Shown here in pieces: positions 52,513 through 61,419 of a stretch of DNA of 64,000 nucleotides. Position 1 is the stretch's first letter. The number at the start of each line of letters is the position of its first letter. The notes under the pieces are model-generated. The model was not told the origin of the DNA. It was given only the letters and a program-made list of their open reading frames with translations, and made no database searches. Made by a program: the position numbers and the translations under genes. The stretch comes from Massilia alkalitolerans DSM 17462. Lineage in GTDB: Bacteria; Pseudomonadota; Gammaproteobacteria; Burkholderiales; Burkholderiaceae_D. The stretch is from contig NZ_ATYR01000009.1 in NCBI RefSeq assembly GCF_000427785.1, positions 124,001 to 188,000 of the forward strand, written 5' to 3'.

Positions 52513-54564
52513 ATGGGCAACATCGCAACCCTGCAAAGCCTGATCGCCGGCCGCTGGCACGGTGCCGAGGCGGCTACCGCGCTGCACAGCGCGCTGAACA
52601 ACGAACTGATCTATCACACCCACGCCGAGAAGATCGATTTCGACGAAGCCGTCACCTACGGCCGCAAGACCGGCATCCCCGCCCTGATGCGGCTCGACTT
52701 CCAGAAGCGCGCCCAGGTCCTGAAAGCCCTGGCCCTCTACATGATGGAGCGCAAGGAAGAACTGTACGAGATCTCGCACCTGACCGGCGCCACCCGTCCG
52801 GACAGCTGGGTCGACGTCGAAGGCGGCATCGGCACCTTGTTCGCCTACGCCAGCATGGGCTCGCGCGAGCTGCCTTCGTCGAACGTGCTGCACGAAGGCC
52901 CGGCCATCGCCCTGGGCAAGCGCGGCGGCTTCGCCGGCACCCACATCCTGGTGCCGCGCGGCGGCCTGGCAGTGCACATCAATGCCTTCAACTTCCCGAT
53001 CTGGGGCATGCTGGAAAAATTCGCGCCGAGCTTCCTGGCCGCGATGCCCTGCATCGTCAAGCCGGCCACCGCCACCAGCTACCTGACCCACGCCACCGTC
53101 AAGATGATGATGGACTCCGGCCTGCTGCCGGAAGGCGCGCTGCAGCTCGTCATCGGCTCCACCGGCGACCTGCTCGACCGCCTGGGCGGTTTCGACGCCG
53201 TCACCTTCACCGGCTCGGCCGACACCGCCGCCAAGCTGAAGGCGAACCAGAACCTGATCCGCGAATCGGTCCCGTTCACCGCCGAAGCCGACTCGCTCAA
53301 CTGCGCCATCCTGGCGCCGGACGTGACGCCGGACGACCCGGAATTCGACCTGTTCGTGAAGGAAGTCGCGCGCGAGATGACCGGCAAGGCCGGCCAGAAG
53401 TGCACCGCGATCCGGCGCGTCATCGTGCCCGAGCAGCACGCGGACGCCGTGGGCGCGCGCCTGCGCGAGCGCCTGGCCAGGATCACGGTCGGCAACCCGA
53501 AGGTCGAGGGCGTGCGTATGGGCGCGCTGGCCTCGATGGACCAGCACCGCGACGTCTCGGAACGCGTCGAGATGCTCGCGCGCGGCAACGAAGTGCTGTT
53601 CAGCGCCCGCGACGGTTTCAGCCCGGTCGGAGACGGTTGTGCCAACGGCGCCTTCTTCGCGCCGACCCTGCTGCTGTGCCGTAACGCATTGAATAACGAC
53701 GCCGTCCACGACATCGAAGCCTTCGGCCCGGTCAGCACGATGATGACCTACCGCGACATCGACGAAGCCCTGCACCTCGCTGCGCGCGGCAAGGGCAGCC
53801 TGGTGACCACCCTGGTGACCAAGGACCCGGCGATTGCCGCCCACGCGGTGCCGGTCGCCGCCGCCTCGCACGGGCGCGTGCACATCCTCGAGCGCGAGTC
53901 GGCCGTCGATTCCACCGGCCACGGCTCGCCGCTGCCGCAACTGAAGCACGGCGGCCCGGGCCGTGCCGGCGGCGGCGAGGAGCTGGGTGGCATCCGGGCG
54001 GTGAAACACTTCCTGCAGCGCGCCGCGGTGCAGGGCTCGCCGACCATGCTGGGCGCCGTCACCGGCGAATACGTGCGCGGCGGCGCGGTCAAGGAAACCG
54101 AGATCCACCCGTTCCGCCGCTGGTTCGAAGACCTGGAAGTGGGCCACTCGCTGCTGACCCACCGCCGCACCGTGAGCGAGGCCGACATCGTCAACTTCGG
54201 TGGCGTCTCGGGCGACTATTTCTACATGCACTTCGACGAGATCGCGGCCAAGGACACCCAGTTCGGCAAGCGCATTGCCCACGGCTACTTCGTGCTGTCG
54301 GCGGCGGCGGGCCTGTTCGTGTCGCCGGCGCCGGGTCCGGTACTGGCCAACTACGGCCTGGACAACCTGCGCTTCGTCGCGCCGGTGGCGATCGGCGACA
54401 CCATCCGCGCAAGGCTCACCTGCAAGCGCAAGGTCGACCGCAACCGTACCGATGAGCAGGGGCGCGGCCAGGGCGTGGTGGCCTGGGATGTGCAGGTGAC
54501 GAATCAACACGACGAACTGGTGGCGAGTTACGATATCCTGACGCTGGTACAGAAACGCGGCTAG
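52513..54564 (+). CDS. paaZ: Bifunctional oxepin-CoA hydrolase / 3-oxo-5,6-dehydrosuberyl-CoA semialdehyde dehydrogenase
   Basis: A 683-residue fusion that opens the oxepin ring and oxidises the aldehyde. Residues about 1-520 form the aldehyde dehydrogenase: HINAFNFPIWGMLEKFAPSF, FTGSADTAAKLK, EADSLNCAIL (catalytic Glu), and GKAGQKCTAIRRVIVP (catalytic Cys). The C-terminal part is MaoC-like: DYFYMHFDEIAAKDTQFGKR and IAHGYFVLSAAAGLF, with the Asp/His pair. GGAGACAACAAC precedes the ATG. Confidence 0.96.
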   Translation: MGNIATLQSLIAGRWHGAEAATALHSALNNELIYHTHAEKIDFDEAVTYGRKTGIPALMRLDFQKRAQVLKALALYMMERKEELYEISHLTGATRPDSWVDVEGGIGTLFAYASMGSRELPSSNVLHEGPAIALGKRGGFAGTHILVPRGGLAVHINAFNFPIWGMLEKFAPSFLAAMPCIVKPATATSYLTHATVKMMMDSGLLPEGALQLVIGSTGDLLDRLGGFDAVTFTGSADTAAKLKANQNLIRESVPFTAEADSLNCAILAPDVTPDDPEFDLFVKEVAREMTGKAGQKCTAIRRVIVPEQHADAVGARLRERLARITVGNPKVEGVRMGALASMDQHRDVSERVEMLARGNEVLFSARDGFSPVGDGCANGAFFAPTLLLCRNALNNDAVHDIEAFGPVSTMMTYRDIDEALHLAARGKGSLVTTLVTKDPAIAAHAVPVAAASHGRVHILERESAVDSTGHGSPLPQLKHGGPGRAGGGEELGGIRAVKHFLQRAAVQGSPTMLGAVTGEYVRGGAVKETEIHPFRRWFEDLEVGHSLLTHRRTVSEADIVNFGGVSGDYFYMHFDEIAAKDTQFGKRIAHGYFVLSAAAGLFVSPAPGPVLANYGLDNLRFVAPVAIGDTIRARLTCKRKVDRNRTDEQGRGQGVVAWDVQVTNQHDELVASYDILTLVQKRG

Positions 54565-54605
54565 GATGCCAGGACGCTGTCCGCCGCCAACCAAGGAGAC
54601 CCTGC

Positions 54606-55070
54606 ATGTCGAGACTGGACCTGAGCAGCATTCCCGTAGTAGGCGGTACGCGCTACCCCGAACCGTTTGCCGAGCTGGTGGACGGACGCACCAGGCAGGC
54701 CTTGGGTGACGCCGGCGGCCTGACCCAGTTCGGCGTCAATCTGGTCGAGCTGCAGCCCGGCGCGGCCTCGTCACAGCGCCACTGGCACTCGCATGAGGAT
54801 GAATTCGTGATGGTGGTGTCGGGCGAGCTGGTGCTGGTCACCGACGAAGGCGAGACCCTGATGCGCGCAGGCGACTGCGCGGCCTTCCCGGCAGGAAAGC
54901 CGAACGGACACCATCTCGTCAACCGCAGCTGGGGGCAGGGGGTCTTCCTGTGCGTCGGCGCGCGCGTGAAGGAAGACCAGGCGACGTATCCCGACATCGA
55001 CCTGCACTACGATGGCGCCACCGACACCTATTCGCACAAGGACGGCAGCCCTTATCCGCCACGCGGCTGA
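54606..55070 (+). CDS. Cupin domain protein
   Basis: A 154-residue single cupin. Motif 1 is QRHWHSHEDEFVMVVSGELVLVTDEGE (the HxH..E metal ligands); motif 2 is GDCAAFPAGKPNGHHLVN (His ligand). The C-terminus HYDGATDTYSHKDGSPYPPR is typical of a bacterial cupin group of unknown substrate. AAGGAG precedes the ATG. It follows paaZ by 41 bases and may be read from the paa operon, but it is not a known paa function. Confidence 0.85.
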   Translation: MSRLDLSSIPVVGGTRYPEPFAELVDGRTRQALGDAGGLTQFGVNLVELQPGAASSQRHWHSHEDEFVMVVSGELVLVTDEGETLMRAGDCAAFPAGKPNGHHLVNRSWGQGVFLCVGARVKEDQATYPDIDLHYDGATDTYSHKDGSPYPPRG

Positions 55071-55073
55071 GGG

Positions 55074-55301
55074 TCAGTTCAGCTTGCGCGCGTAGCGGCT
55101 GCGGATGTGCTGGCTCACGAAGGTCGACAGTCCGCGCCCTTCTCGCGCCAGTTCCTGCATCCTGGCAATATTCTCGGCGCCAGCGCTGCGTTCGGTATAC
55201 AGATAGCGGTCACCGCCGGTGAACTGGATGGTGATCGAGTCGGTGTCGATGTCGTAGGCGACCACGCCGGATTCGCCGCTCGTGTTGCGATAGCGGTGCA
55301 T
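55074..55301 (-). CDS. KTSC-like small protein
   Basis: A 75-residue protein resembling the KTSC domain: VVAYDIDTDSITIQFTGGDRYLYTE, followed by a helix (ENIARMQELAREG) and FVSQHIRSRYARKLN. The start at 55301 is set by GGAGG five bases before it; a longer start at 55313 would place that ribosome site inside the gene. The domain is thought to bind RNA or proteins and is often near lysine-tRNA synthetase, which is not seen here. Confidence 0.7.
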   Translation of the reverse strand: MHRYRNTSGESGVVAYDIDTDSITIQFTGGDRYLYTERSAGAENIARMQELAREGRGLSTFVSQHIRSRYARKLN

Positions 55302-55371
55302 GCGCACCTCCATGTTTGTCGTCGATACCTCTGATGTGGGTGTCGATCGCCTCAAGACAAGACGCCTCGCT

Positions 55372-56055
55372 TCAGTGACCGATCTTGCGCTGCACCTTCA
55401 GCAGCCCACTTTCTGTGCGCACGGCAACAAGGTCCATGTAGTCCGCCACCGGGGCCGAACGCGTCTCGACCGGATGCGTGTGCGTGGCGGTCACGACGAT
55501 GCTGTCCATGCCCGCGCTTTCCGCAGCCATCAGGCCGATCGTCGTGTCTTCGAACACCAGGCAATCCTGCGGCGCCACGCCCAGCTTTTGCGCGCCCAGC
55601 AGGAAGGGATCGGGATTCGGCTTGCCGCGCTTGACGTCGTCGGCCGACACCAGCAATGGCGGCAGGGGCAGGCCGGCCGCCGCGATGCGCGCCGTCGCCA
55701 GGGGGCGCGAGGCCGAGGTGACGATGGCCCAGCGGTCCGTCGGCAGGCTGGCCAGGAAGCGGCCCACGCCGGCGATTTCCTCGATGTCGCCGACGTCCTC
55801 GATTTCCGCCAGCGCAATGCCCAGCGCCTCCGCCACCGGATCGACGCCGGGCAGGCCGAGGGTGCGGATGGTGTCCTCCGTACGCTTGCCGTGCACGGTC
55901 GGCACGAAAGTCACGGGGTCGAGTCCATGCCGGAGCGCCCATGCGCTCCAGACCCGCTCGGCGGACTTGATCGAGGTCAGGATGGTGCCGTCCATGTCGA
56001 ACAGGAAGGCGGCGTATTCGCGCGAGGGCAGGACGGAGGGGTTGGTCGGGGTCAC
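55372..56055 (-). CDS. HAD family hydrolase (phosphatase)
   Basis: A 227-residue HAD subclass I phosphatase. Motif I is FLFDMDGTILTS, motif II is IVTSASRPLA, motif III is SADDVKRGKPNPDPFLLGA and motif IV is CLVFEDTTIGLMAAESAG. The pattern resembles sugar-phosphate phosphatases (glycerol-3-phosphatase/2-deoxyglucose-6-phosphatase type). A GTG start at 56055 is used as no ATG fits. The substrate is not fixed by context. Confidence 0.85.
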   Translation of the reverse strand: MTPTNPSVLPSREYAAFLFDMDGTILTSIKSAERVWSAWALRHGLDPVTFVPTVHGKRTEDTIRTLGLPGVDPVAEALGIALAEIEDVGDIEEIAGVGRFLASLPTDRWAIVTSASRPLATARIAAAGLPLPPLLVSADDVKRGKPNPDPFLLGAQKLGVAPQDCLVFEDTTIGLMAAESAGMDSIVVTATHTHPVETRSAPVADYMDLVAVRTESGLLKVQRKIGH

Positions 56056-56351
56056 GGATGCATTCTCGTTGTGGAATCGGGTCGTCCAGCATAGCGCAAA
56101 AGGCCTGAAGGCTTCGCCTCCCTTGACGCCGTGGCGGCGTGCTGCCAGACTGGCCATCCATTTACCGACCCAAGGAGACGCCGCATGAACCAGCCTGATA
56201 CCGTCCTCCGGTCGGCCGCCTGACCGCTTCGTCCATCTCGACGATGTCGTAAGCGCGCCAGCGCGCCGACCTTCCATTTCTTGCTTTGCCGCGCCATTGG
56301 CGCGGTTGCCCGCGCACGCCTGTTGCGCCATTAAGTGGAAAACACATCGTC
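56056..56351 (+). other. rsgA leader region with a short ORF and hairpins
   Basis: Contains AAGGAGACGCCGC before a 12-codon ORF at 56185, a hairpin GCGCGC-CA-GCGCGC just downstream, and CCGCGCCA-T-TGGCGCGG at 56289-56305. No T-run follows either. No known riboswitch was recognised. The region may be a 5' untranslated leader for rsgA. Confidence 0.4.
56185..56223 (+). CDS. Putative 12-residue leader peptide upstream of rsgA
   Basis: Reads MNQPDTVLRSAA and stops with TGA. AAGGAGACG lies 5-9 bases upstream, a far better ribosome site than most random ATGs have. It ends about 130 bases before the rsgA ATG. Function unknown. It could also be the start of a decayed gene. Confidence 0.35.
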   Translation: MNQPDTVLRSAA

Positions 56352-57374
56352 ATGATCGACATCGATTTCCCGACCCTGCACGGGATCGGCTTCAAGCAGC
56401 ATTTCGTTTCACAGCTCGCCGCAGCATCGCCGCAGCACAAACTTGCCCGCGTCACCTCCGCCCAGCGCGACGCGCTCACGCTCGACGACGGGCGCGAGGC
56501 GTTCCCCGCGCGCAACGCACGCTTCGACGCACGCGGCCAGCCCGTGGTCGGCGACTGGGTACTGGCCACGCACAGCCTGGGCGACTGGTGGATTGACCAC
56601 ACCCTCGATGCCTTCACCCGGCTGTCGCGGCGCACCCCGTCGGGCAGCCAGGTGCTGGCGAGCAACGTGGATACGGCGCTGCTGCTGATGGGCCTGGACA
56701 ACGACTTCAATCCGCGCCGGATGGAACGCTATATCGCGCTGGTGCGGGCCTGCGGCGTGGGGCCGGTGATGGTGCTGACCAAGCCGGACATCGGCAGCGA
56801 GGTCGCGCACAGGATCGCGCAGTTGCGCCAGCGCATTCCCGATGACGTGCCGCTGCTGCACCTGATTCCGTCGGAGCAGGATGATGCCGGCGTGCTGGCG
56901 CCCTGGCTGGGGGCAGGGCAGACCCTGGTGCTGCTCGGGTCCTCGGGGGTGGGCAAGTCCACGCTCACCAATGCCCTGAGCGGCAGCCTGCAAGCCACCG
57001 GCGGCACCCGCCACGGCGACGACCGCGGCCGCCACACCACCACGGCGCGCTCGCTGCATCGCTGTCCGGGCGGGGCCTGCATCATCGATACGCCCGGCCT
57101 GCGCGCCTGGCAGCCGGATGCGCACGAAGATGAGCTGGAGCTGTCCTTCAACGACATCGCGGCGCTGGCGGAAGGCTGCCAGTTCCGCGACTGCCGCCAT
57201 GCGAGCGAGCCCGGATGCGCGGTGCGGGACGTGGTGGATGCGGATCGCCTGCAGAACTATCGCAAGCTCTTGCGCGAGGTGCGGCGGGCGGAGCAGACGG
57301 CGCTGGAGCGGATTGCCGAGCGCGGGAAGTGGAAGGTCTTGATGAAGGAAGCGAAGCAGCGCGGCCGCGAGTAA
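56352..57374 (+). CDS. rsgA: Ribosome small subunit-dependent GTPase A
   Basis: A 340-residue circularly permuted GTPase for late 30S maturation. An N-terminal OB fold (GQPVVGDWVLATH) is followed by G4 TKPD, G1 LLGSSGVGKSTLTNAL, G3 IDTPGLRAW, and a C-terminal zinc knuckle CQFRDCRHASEPGCAV. The switch region HGDDRGRHTTTARSLHRCPGGA is typical. The ATG at 56352 is used. The stop codon lies inside a perfect 20-base inverted repeat shared with the argH 3' region. Confidence 0.92.
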   Translation: MIDIDFPTLHGIGFKQHFVSQLAAASPQHKLARVTSAQRDALTLDDGREAFPARNARFDARGQPVVGDWVLATHSLGDWWIDHTLDAFTRLSRRTPSGSQVLASNVDTALLLMGLDNDFNPRRMERYIALVRACGVGPVMVLTKPDIGSEVAHRIAQLRQRIPDDVPLLHLIPSEQDDAGVLAPWLGAGQTLVLLGSSGVGKSTLTNALSGSLQATGGTRHGDDRGRHTTTARSLHRCPGGACIIDTPGLRAWQPDAHEDELELSFNDIAALAEGCQFRDCRHASEPGCAVRDVVDADRLQNYRKLLREVRRAEQTALERIAERGKWKVLMKEAKQRGRE

Positions 57375-57405
57375 TTCAGGCCAGTGGCCTGAATTACTCG
57401 CGGCC
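57363..57405. terminator. Perfect 20-base inverted repeat between rsgA and argH
   Basis: Arms at 57363-57382 and 57386-57405 are exact reverse complements with a 3-base loop (AGT). The left arm includes the last codons and stop of rsgA. There is no T-run. It could stop or stabilise both convergent transcripts. A local inverted duplication is the likely origin. Confidence 0.6.
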
Positions 57406-57414
57406 ATTGGTGGA

Positions 57415-58812
57415 TTACGCTTCCAGCTGCTTGCGCACGCGCGCGATCGCCGCCCGCACCTGGTTCGGCGCGGTGCCGCCGACGTGGTCACGCGCCGCCA
57501 CCGAGCCTTCCAGGGTCAAGACGGCGAACACGTCCTGCTCGATCAGCGGCGAGAACTCGCGCAGCTTCTCCAGCGACATCTCCGACAAATCGCACTTGGC
57601 GATGTCGCAGGCGCGCACCGCATGCGCCACCGCTTCGTGGGCGTCGCGGAAGGGCAGGCCCTTCTTGACCAGGTAATCGGCCAGGTCGGTCGCGGTGGCG
57701 TAGCCCTGCAGCGCGGCCGCACGCATGTTCTCGGCCTTCACCGTGATGCCGCCTGCCATGTCGGCGAAGATGCGCAAGGTGTCGGTGACGGTGTCGATGG
57801 TGTCGAACAGCGGTTCCTTGTCTTCCTGGTTGTCCTTGTTGTAGGCCAGCGGCTGGCCTTTCATCAGGGTCAAGAGGCCGTTCAGGTGGCCGTAGACGCG
57901 GCCGGTCTTGCCGCGCGCCAGTTCCGGCACGTCCGGGTTTTTCTTTTGCGGCATGATCGACGAGCCGGTGCAGAAGCGGTCGGCGATGTCGATGAAGCCG
58001 ATGCGCGGGCTCATCCACATGACCAGCTCTTCCGAGAAGCGCGACACGTGCATCATGATCAAGGAGGCCGCTGCCGTGAATTCGATCGCGAAATCGCGGT
58101 CCGACACGGCGTCCAGCGAGTTGTGGCACACGTCCTCGAAGCCCAGGGTTTTTGCCACGCGCAGGCGGTCGATCGGGAAGGTGGTGCCGGCCAGCGCGGC
58201 CGCGCCCAGCGGCAGGCGGTTCACGCGGCGGCGCGCATCCTGCATGCGTTCGGCGTCGCGGCCGAACATCTCGACGTAGGCCAGCATGTGGTGTCCGAAG
58301 GTGATCGGCTGGGCCACCTGCAGGTGGGTGAAGCCCGGCATGATGGTGTCCGCATGGCGCTCGGCCAGATCAAGCAGCGCGCCGCGCAGGCTGGCGAGCA
58401 GGCCGAGGATGTCGTCGATCGCCGCACGCACGTACAGGCGGATGTCGGTCGCCACCTGGTCGTTGCGTGAGCGGCCGGTGTGCAGGCGCTTGCCGGCGTC
58501 GCCCACCAGTTCGGTCAGGCGCTTCTCGATGTTCAGGTGCACGTCTTCCAGGTCGAGCAGCCACTCGAAGCTGCCGGCCTCGATCTCGCCCTTGATCTGG
58601 GCCATGCCGCGCTCGATCTCCGCACGGTCCTGTTCACTGATGATGCCTTGCGCGGCCAGCATCTCGGCATGGGCGAGCGAGCCCTGGATGTCGAAGGGCG
58701 CCAGGCGCTTGTCGAAGAACACGGAGGCGGTGTAGCGCTTGACGAGGTCGGAGACGGGTTCGGTGAAGCGCGCGGACCAGGCTTCGGCTTTCTTGGAGAA
58801 TTGATCGGTCAT
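57415..58812 (-). CDS. argH: Argininosuccinate lyase
   Basis: A 465-residue fumarase/aspartase superfamily enzyme that splits argininosuccinate to arginine and fumarate. Motifs: [60 protein letters not shown] (catalytic His), and the signature [19 protein letters not shown]. The start at 58812 (MTDQFSKK) fits; upstream residues are unlikely. A stand-alone argH is common in betaproteobacteria. Confidence 0.96.
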   Translation of the reverse strand: MTDQFSKKAEAWSARFTEPVSDLVKRYTASVFFDKRLAPFDIQGSLAHAEMLAAQGIISEQDRAEIERGMAQIKGEIEAGSFEWLLDLEDVHLNIEKRLTELVGDAGKRLHTGRSRNDQVATDIRLYVRAAIDDILGLLASLRGALLDLAERHADTIMPGFTHLQVAQPITFGHHMLAYVEMFGRDAERMQDARRRVNRLPLGAAALAGTTFPIDRLRVAKTLGFEDVCHNSLDAVSDRDFAIEFTAAASLIMMHVSRFSEELVMWMSPRIGFIDIADRFCTGSSIMPQKKNPDVPELARGKTGRVYGHLNGLLTLMKGQPLAYNKDNQEDKEPLFDTIDTVTDTLRIFADMAGGITVKAENMRAAALQGYATATDLADYLVKKGLPFRDAHEAVAHAVRACDIAKCDLSEMSLEKLREFSPLIEQDVFAVLTLEGSVAARDHVGGTAPNQVRAAIARVRKQLEA

Positions 58813-58932
58813 GGTGGGATCCCTGTTAGGTATCCCACGATTATAAAGCCTGTGCCCCCCCCTCACCCGAGGTGGATGACAAGCGCCGCTAAATGCGCAA
58901 TGATGTGCTTACTATTCCAATAAGGGGGAGAC

Positions 58933-59529
58933 ATGCATCGTTTGGCCCAACTCGGCCTGGCACTCGCGTTTGCCGCACCTGCAGCATTGGCCCAGCAGGC
59001 CGCACCCGCCGCGCCGGCCACGCCCACCGCAGTGGCCGCACCAGCCGCGCCGGCGGCGGCAAGCATGCCGGCCGCGAAAGCGGCGGACGTCGCCTCGATC
59101 GACGCCATCATCGCCGCCGTCTACGACGTGATCTCGGGCCCGGCCGGCGCCCCGCGCGACTGGGACCGCATGCGTTCGCTGTTCGCGCCCGAGGGGCGCA
59201 TGGGCGCGATGGTCGCGCGTCCGGACGGCAGCTACGTCTTGCGCGCCATGAGCCCGGAGGACTACATCGCCCGCAACACCAAGGCCTTCGCCACCATGGG
59301 TTTCTTCGAGACCGAAAAGGCGCGCACCACGGAGACCTTCGGCCAGATCGCCCACGTGTTCAGCACCTACGAGGCGCGCCGCGCCAAGGATGAGACCAAG
59401 CCGTTCATGCGCGGGATCAACAGCATCCAGCTGATCCACGACGGCAAGCGCTGGTACGTGCTGAACCTGATCTGGCAGGCCGAGGACGCCAAGCTGCAGC
59501 TGCCTGAGCGCTACCTGCGCAACGGCTGA
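58933..59529 (+). CDS. Exported NTF2/SnoaL-like protein
   Basis: A 198-residue protein with a signal peptide (LGLALAFAAPAALA), a long Ala/Pro-rich linker (about residues 22-50), then a cone-shaped NTF2-like domain: DAIIAAVYDVISGPAGAPRDWDRMRSLFAPEGRM, FETEKARTTETFGQIAHVFSTYEAR, and INSIQLIHDGKRWYVLNLIWQAE. GGGGGAG precedes the ATG. Probably periplasmic; substrate unknown. Confidence 0.78.
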   Translation: MHRLAQLGLALAFAAPAALAQQAAPAAPATPTAVAAPAAPAAASMPAAKAADVASIDAIIAAVYDVISGPAGAPRDWDRMRSLFAPEGRMGAMVARPDGSYVLRAMSPEDYIARNTKAFATMGFFETEKARTTETFGQIAHVFSTYEARRAKDETKPFMRGINSIQLIHDGKRWYVLNLIWQAEDAKLQLPERYLRNG

Positions 59530-59614
59530 GCTGCCCGGGAGCGCCGTCCAATTGAAACTTATGCATCAAGAGAACGGCGCTAGAATTGGTTTTTAAGCCA
59601 TATTCAAAGCTTCC

Positions 59615-60052
59615 ATGATTACCAACGATTCGAGCTTCCAGGTCAGTACCGACCAGACGCGGCTGGACATTCCCATGATCTACCGCTTCCTGAGCGAGCA
59701 ATCCACCTGGGCAGTCGGCATTTCGCGTCCGGTGGTCGAGCGTGCCATCGAGAATTCGCTGTGTTTCGGCGGCTATCTCGACGGGCGCCAGATCGCTTTT
59801 GCACGCGTGATCACCGATTTCGCCACCTTCGCCAACCTGGTGGACGTGTTCGTGGTGCCCGAGTACCGCGGCCGCGGCTACGGCAAGCAGCTGATCGGGG
59901 CGGTACTACGCCACCCCAGCCTGCAGAAACTGCGCCGCTTCACGCTCAACACGAGCGACTCGCACAGCCTGTACGAGCGCTTCGGTTTCACCGCGCCCCA
60001 GCGTCCCGAGACGATCATGGAGCGATACTTTCCGAACATATATTTGTCCTGA
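59615..60052 (+). CDS. GNAT family N-acetyltransferase
   Basis: A 145-residue GNAT: YRFLSEQSTWAVGISRPVVERAIENSLCFG, then VDVFVVPEYRGRGYGKQLIGAVLRHPSLQKLRRFTLNTSDSHSLYERFGF, which holds the acetyl-CoA loop RGRGYG. This group matches small bacterial GNATs of unknown acceptor. ATG 59615 has no clear ribosome site. Confidence 0.85.
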   Translation: MITNDSSFQVSTDQTRLDIPMIYRFLSEQSTWAVGISRPVVERAIENSLCFGGYLDGRQIAFARVITDFATFANLVDVFVVPEYRGRGYGKQLIGAVLRHPSLQKLRRFTLNTSDSHSLYERFGFTAPQRPETIMERYFPNIYLS

Positions 60053-60119
60053 GCAGACTCAACACGGCGACTCCCTTCTGGAATCAGGCTTACGATTAGT
60101 CTGAATCGGGAGGATTCGC

Positions 60120-61412
60120 ATGCTTGGCGCCGTCGTCCGTGCTCTGCTGGTGTTTGCCTTGCTGGGAAGCCAGCCGCTTGCCGCGGCCGACGCCGGGCAG
60201 CCGAAGGAGCCGAAGGGTTCGCTCGTCATCATCGGTGGGGCACTGCGTGCCGACAATGCCGCCGTGTGGGAACGCATGGTCCAGCTGGCGGGCGGCAAGG
60301 GCGCCCGCATCGCCGTTTTCGCCTCGGCCTCGGCCAGCCCCGAAAAAGCCGGCAAGTTCCTGGTCGAGCGCTTCAACCACTATGGCGCCAGGGCCTTCTT
60401 CGTGCCGGTGGCCGTGCGCCTGTCCGGCATCGACTACCAGGCGGCCGCCGAGGATCCGGCGCTGGCGAGCGCCGTACGCGCGGCCGGCGGCGCCTATTTC
60501 GCCGGCGGCGACCAGGGCCGCATCACGCGTGCGCTGCGCCGCGAGGACGGCGGCAATACCCGCATGCTCGACGCCCTGTGGGACATGTACCGGCGCGGCG
60601 GCATGATCGCCGGCTCCAGCGCCGGCGCCGCCATCATGAGCAGCACCATGTTCGGTCGCCCCAAGACGGTGCTGGCCACGCTCAAGCTCGGCATCGACGA
60701 AGGCAAGGAGATCGCGCCCGGCCTCGGCTTCATCGGCGACGACGTCTTCATCGACCAGCACCTCCTGGTGCGCGGCCGTTTCGCGCGCATGGTGCCGGCC
60801 ATGCTCAAGAAGGGCTACAAGCTGGGCCTGGGCATCGACGAGAATACCGCCATGGTGGTGGGCCCGGCCCGCGACGTCGAGGTGATCGGCTACCGCGGCG
60901 CGCTGCTGGTCGACCTGTCGAAGGCGGTGCCGCAGGACGGGCCGAAGGGAGGACCACTGAGCGTCAGCAACGTGCGCCTGAGCTACCTGGACAACGGCGA
61001 CCGCTTCAACCTGCTCAGCCAGACCTTCACGCCCGCGCCCGACAAGCTGGACAACCGGATCGATCCGGCCCGGCCCTATTACCGCGAACCGCTGTTCTCG
61101 GCCGACATCCTCGGCAACAGCACGGTGGTCGACCTGATGACCAAGCTGATCGACAGCGACCAGCTTGACGCCATCGGCCTCTCTCTCGACAGCCCGAACG
61201 GCATCCAGCCCGACCTCGGCTTCGAGTTCAAGCTCACCCGCACGGGTGACAGCGTGGGCTACCAGTCCTCGTTCACCGAGCAGTACTCGGTCTACAACAT
61301 ACGGCTCGACATCCGGCCGATCGTGGTGCAGCGGCCGCTGTACCAGTACCGGCAGCTCGAGACCGTGGCGGACGGCGGTTCCGGCGCCAGCCGGGCCGAT
61401 GCCGCCCGGTGA
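60120..61412 (+). CDS. Exported cyanophycinase
   Basis: A 430-residue S51-family serine exopeptidase-like protein with a signal peptide (LLGSQPLAAADA). Motifs: LVIIGGALRADNAAVW, YFAGGDQGRITRALR, MIAGSSAGAAIMSSTMFG (nucleophile Ser), and LGFIGDDVFIDQHLLVRGRFARM. These degrade cyanophycin (Asp-Arg polymer) to dipeptides. Secretion suggests use of external cyanophycin. GGGAGG precedes the ATG. Confidence 0.88.
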   Translation: MLGAVVRALLVFALLGSQPLAAADAGQPKEPKGSLVIIGGALRADNAAVWERMVQLAGGKGARIAVFASASASPEKAGKFLVERFNHYGARAFFVPVAVRLSGIDYQAAAEDPALASAVRAAGGAYFAGGDQGRITRALRREDGGNTRMLDALWDMYRRGGMIAGSSAGAAIMSSTMFGRPKTVLATLKLGIDEGKEIAPGLGFIGDDVFIDQHLLVRGRFARMVPAMLKKGYKLGLGIDENTAMVVGPARDVEVIGYRGALLVDLSKAVPQDGPKGGPLSVSNVRLSYLDNGDRFNLLSQTFTPAPDKLDNRIDPARPYYREPLFSADILGNSTVVDLMTKLIDSDQLDAIGLSLDSPNGIQPDLGFEFKLTRTGDSVGYQSSFTEQYSVYNIRLDIRPIVVQRPLYQYRQLETVADGGSGASRADAAR

Positions 61413-61419
61413 GGCAGGA

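Noticed and set aside
51655..54594. A 979-codon minus-strand open frame opposite paaY-paaZ
   Set aside because: It is a shadow of paaZ and paaY, with low-complexity composition typical of antisense reading in this GC range.
55299..55313. MEVRM start for the KTSC-like protein
   Set aside because: The GGAGG ribosome site falls inside that extension and points to the ATG at 55301.
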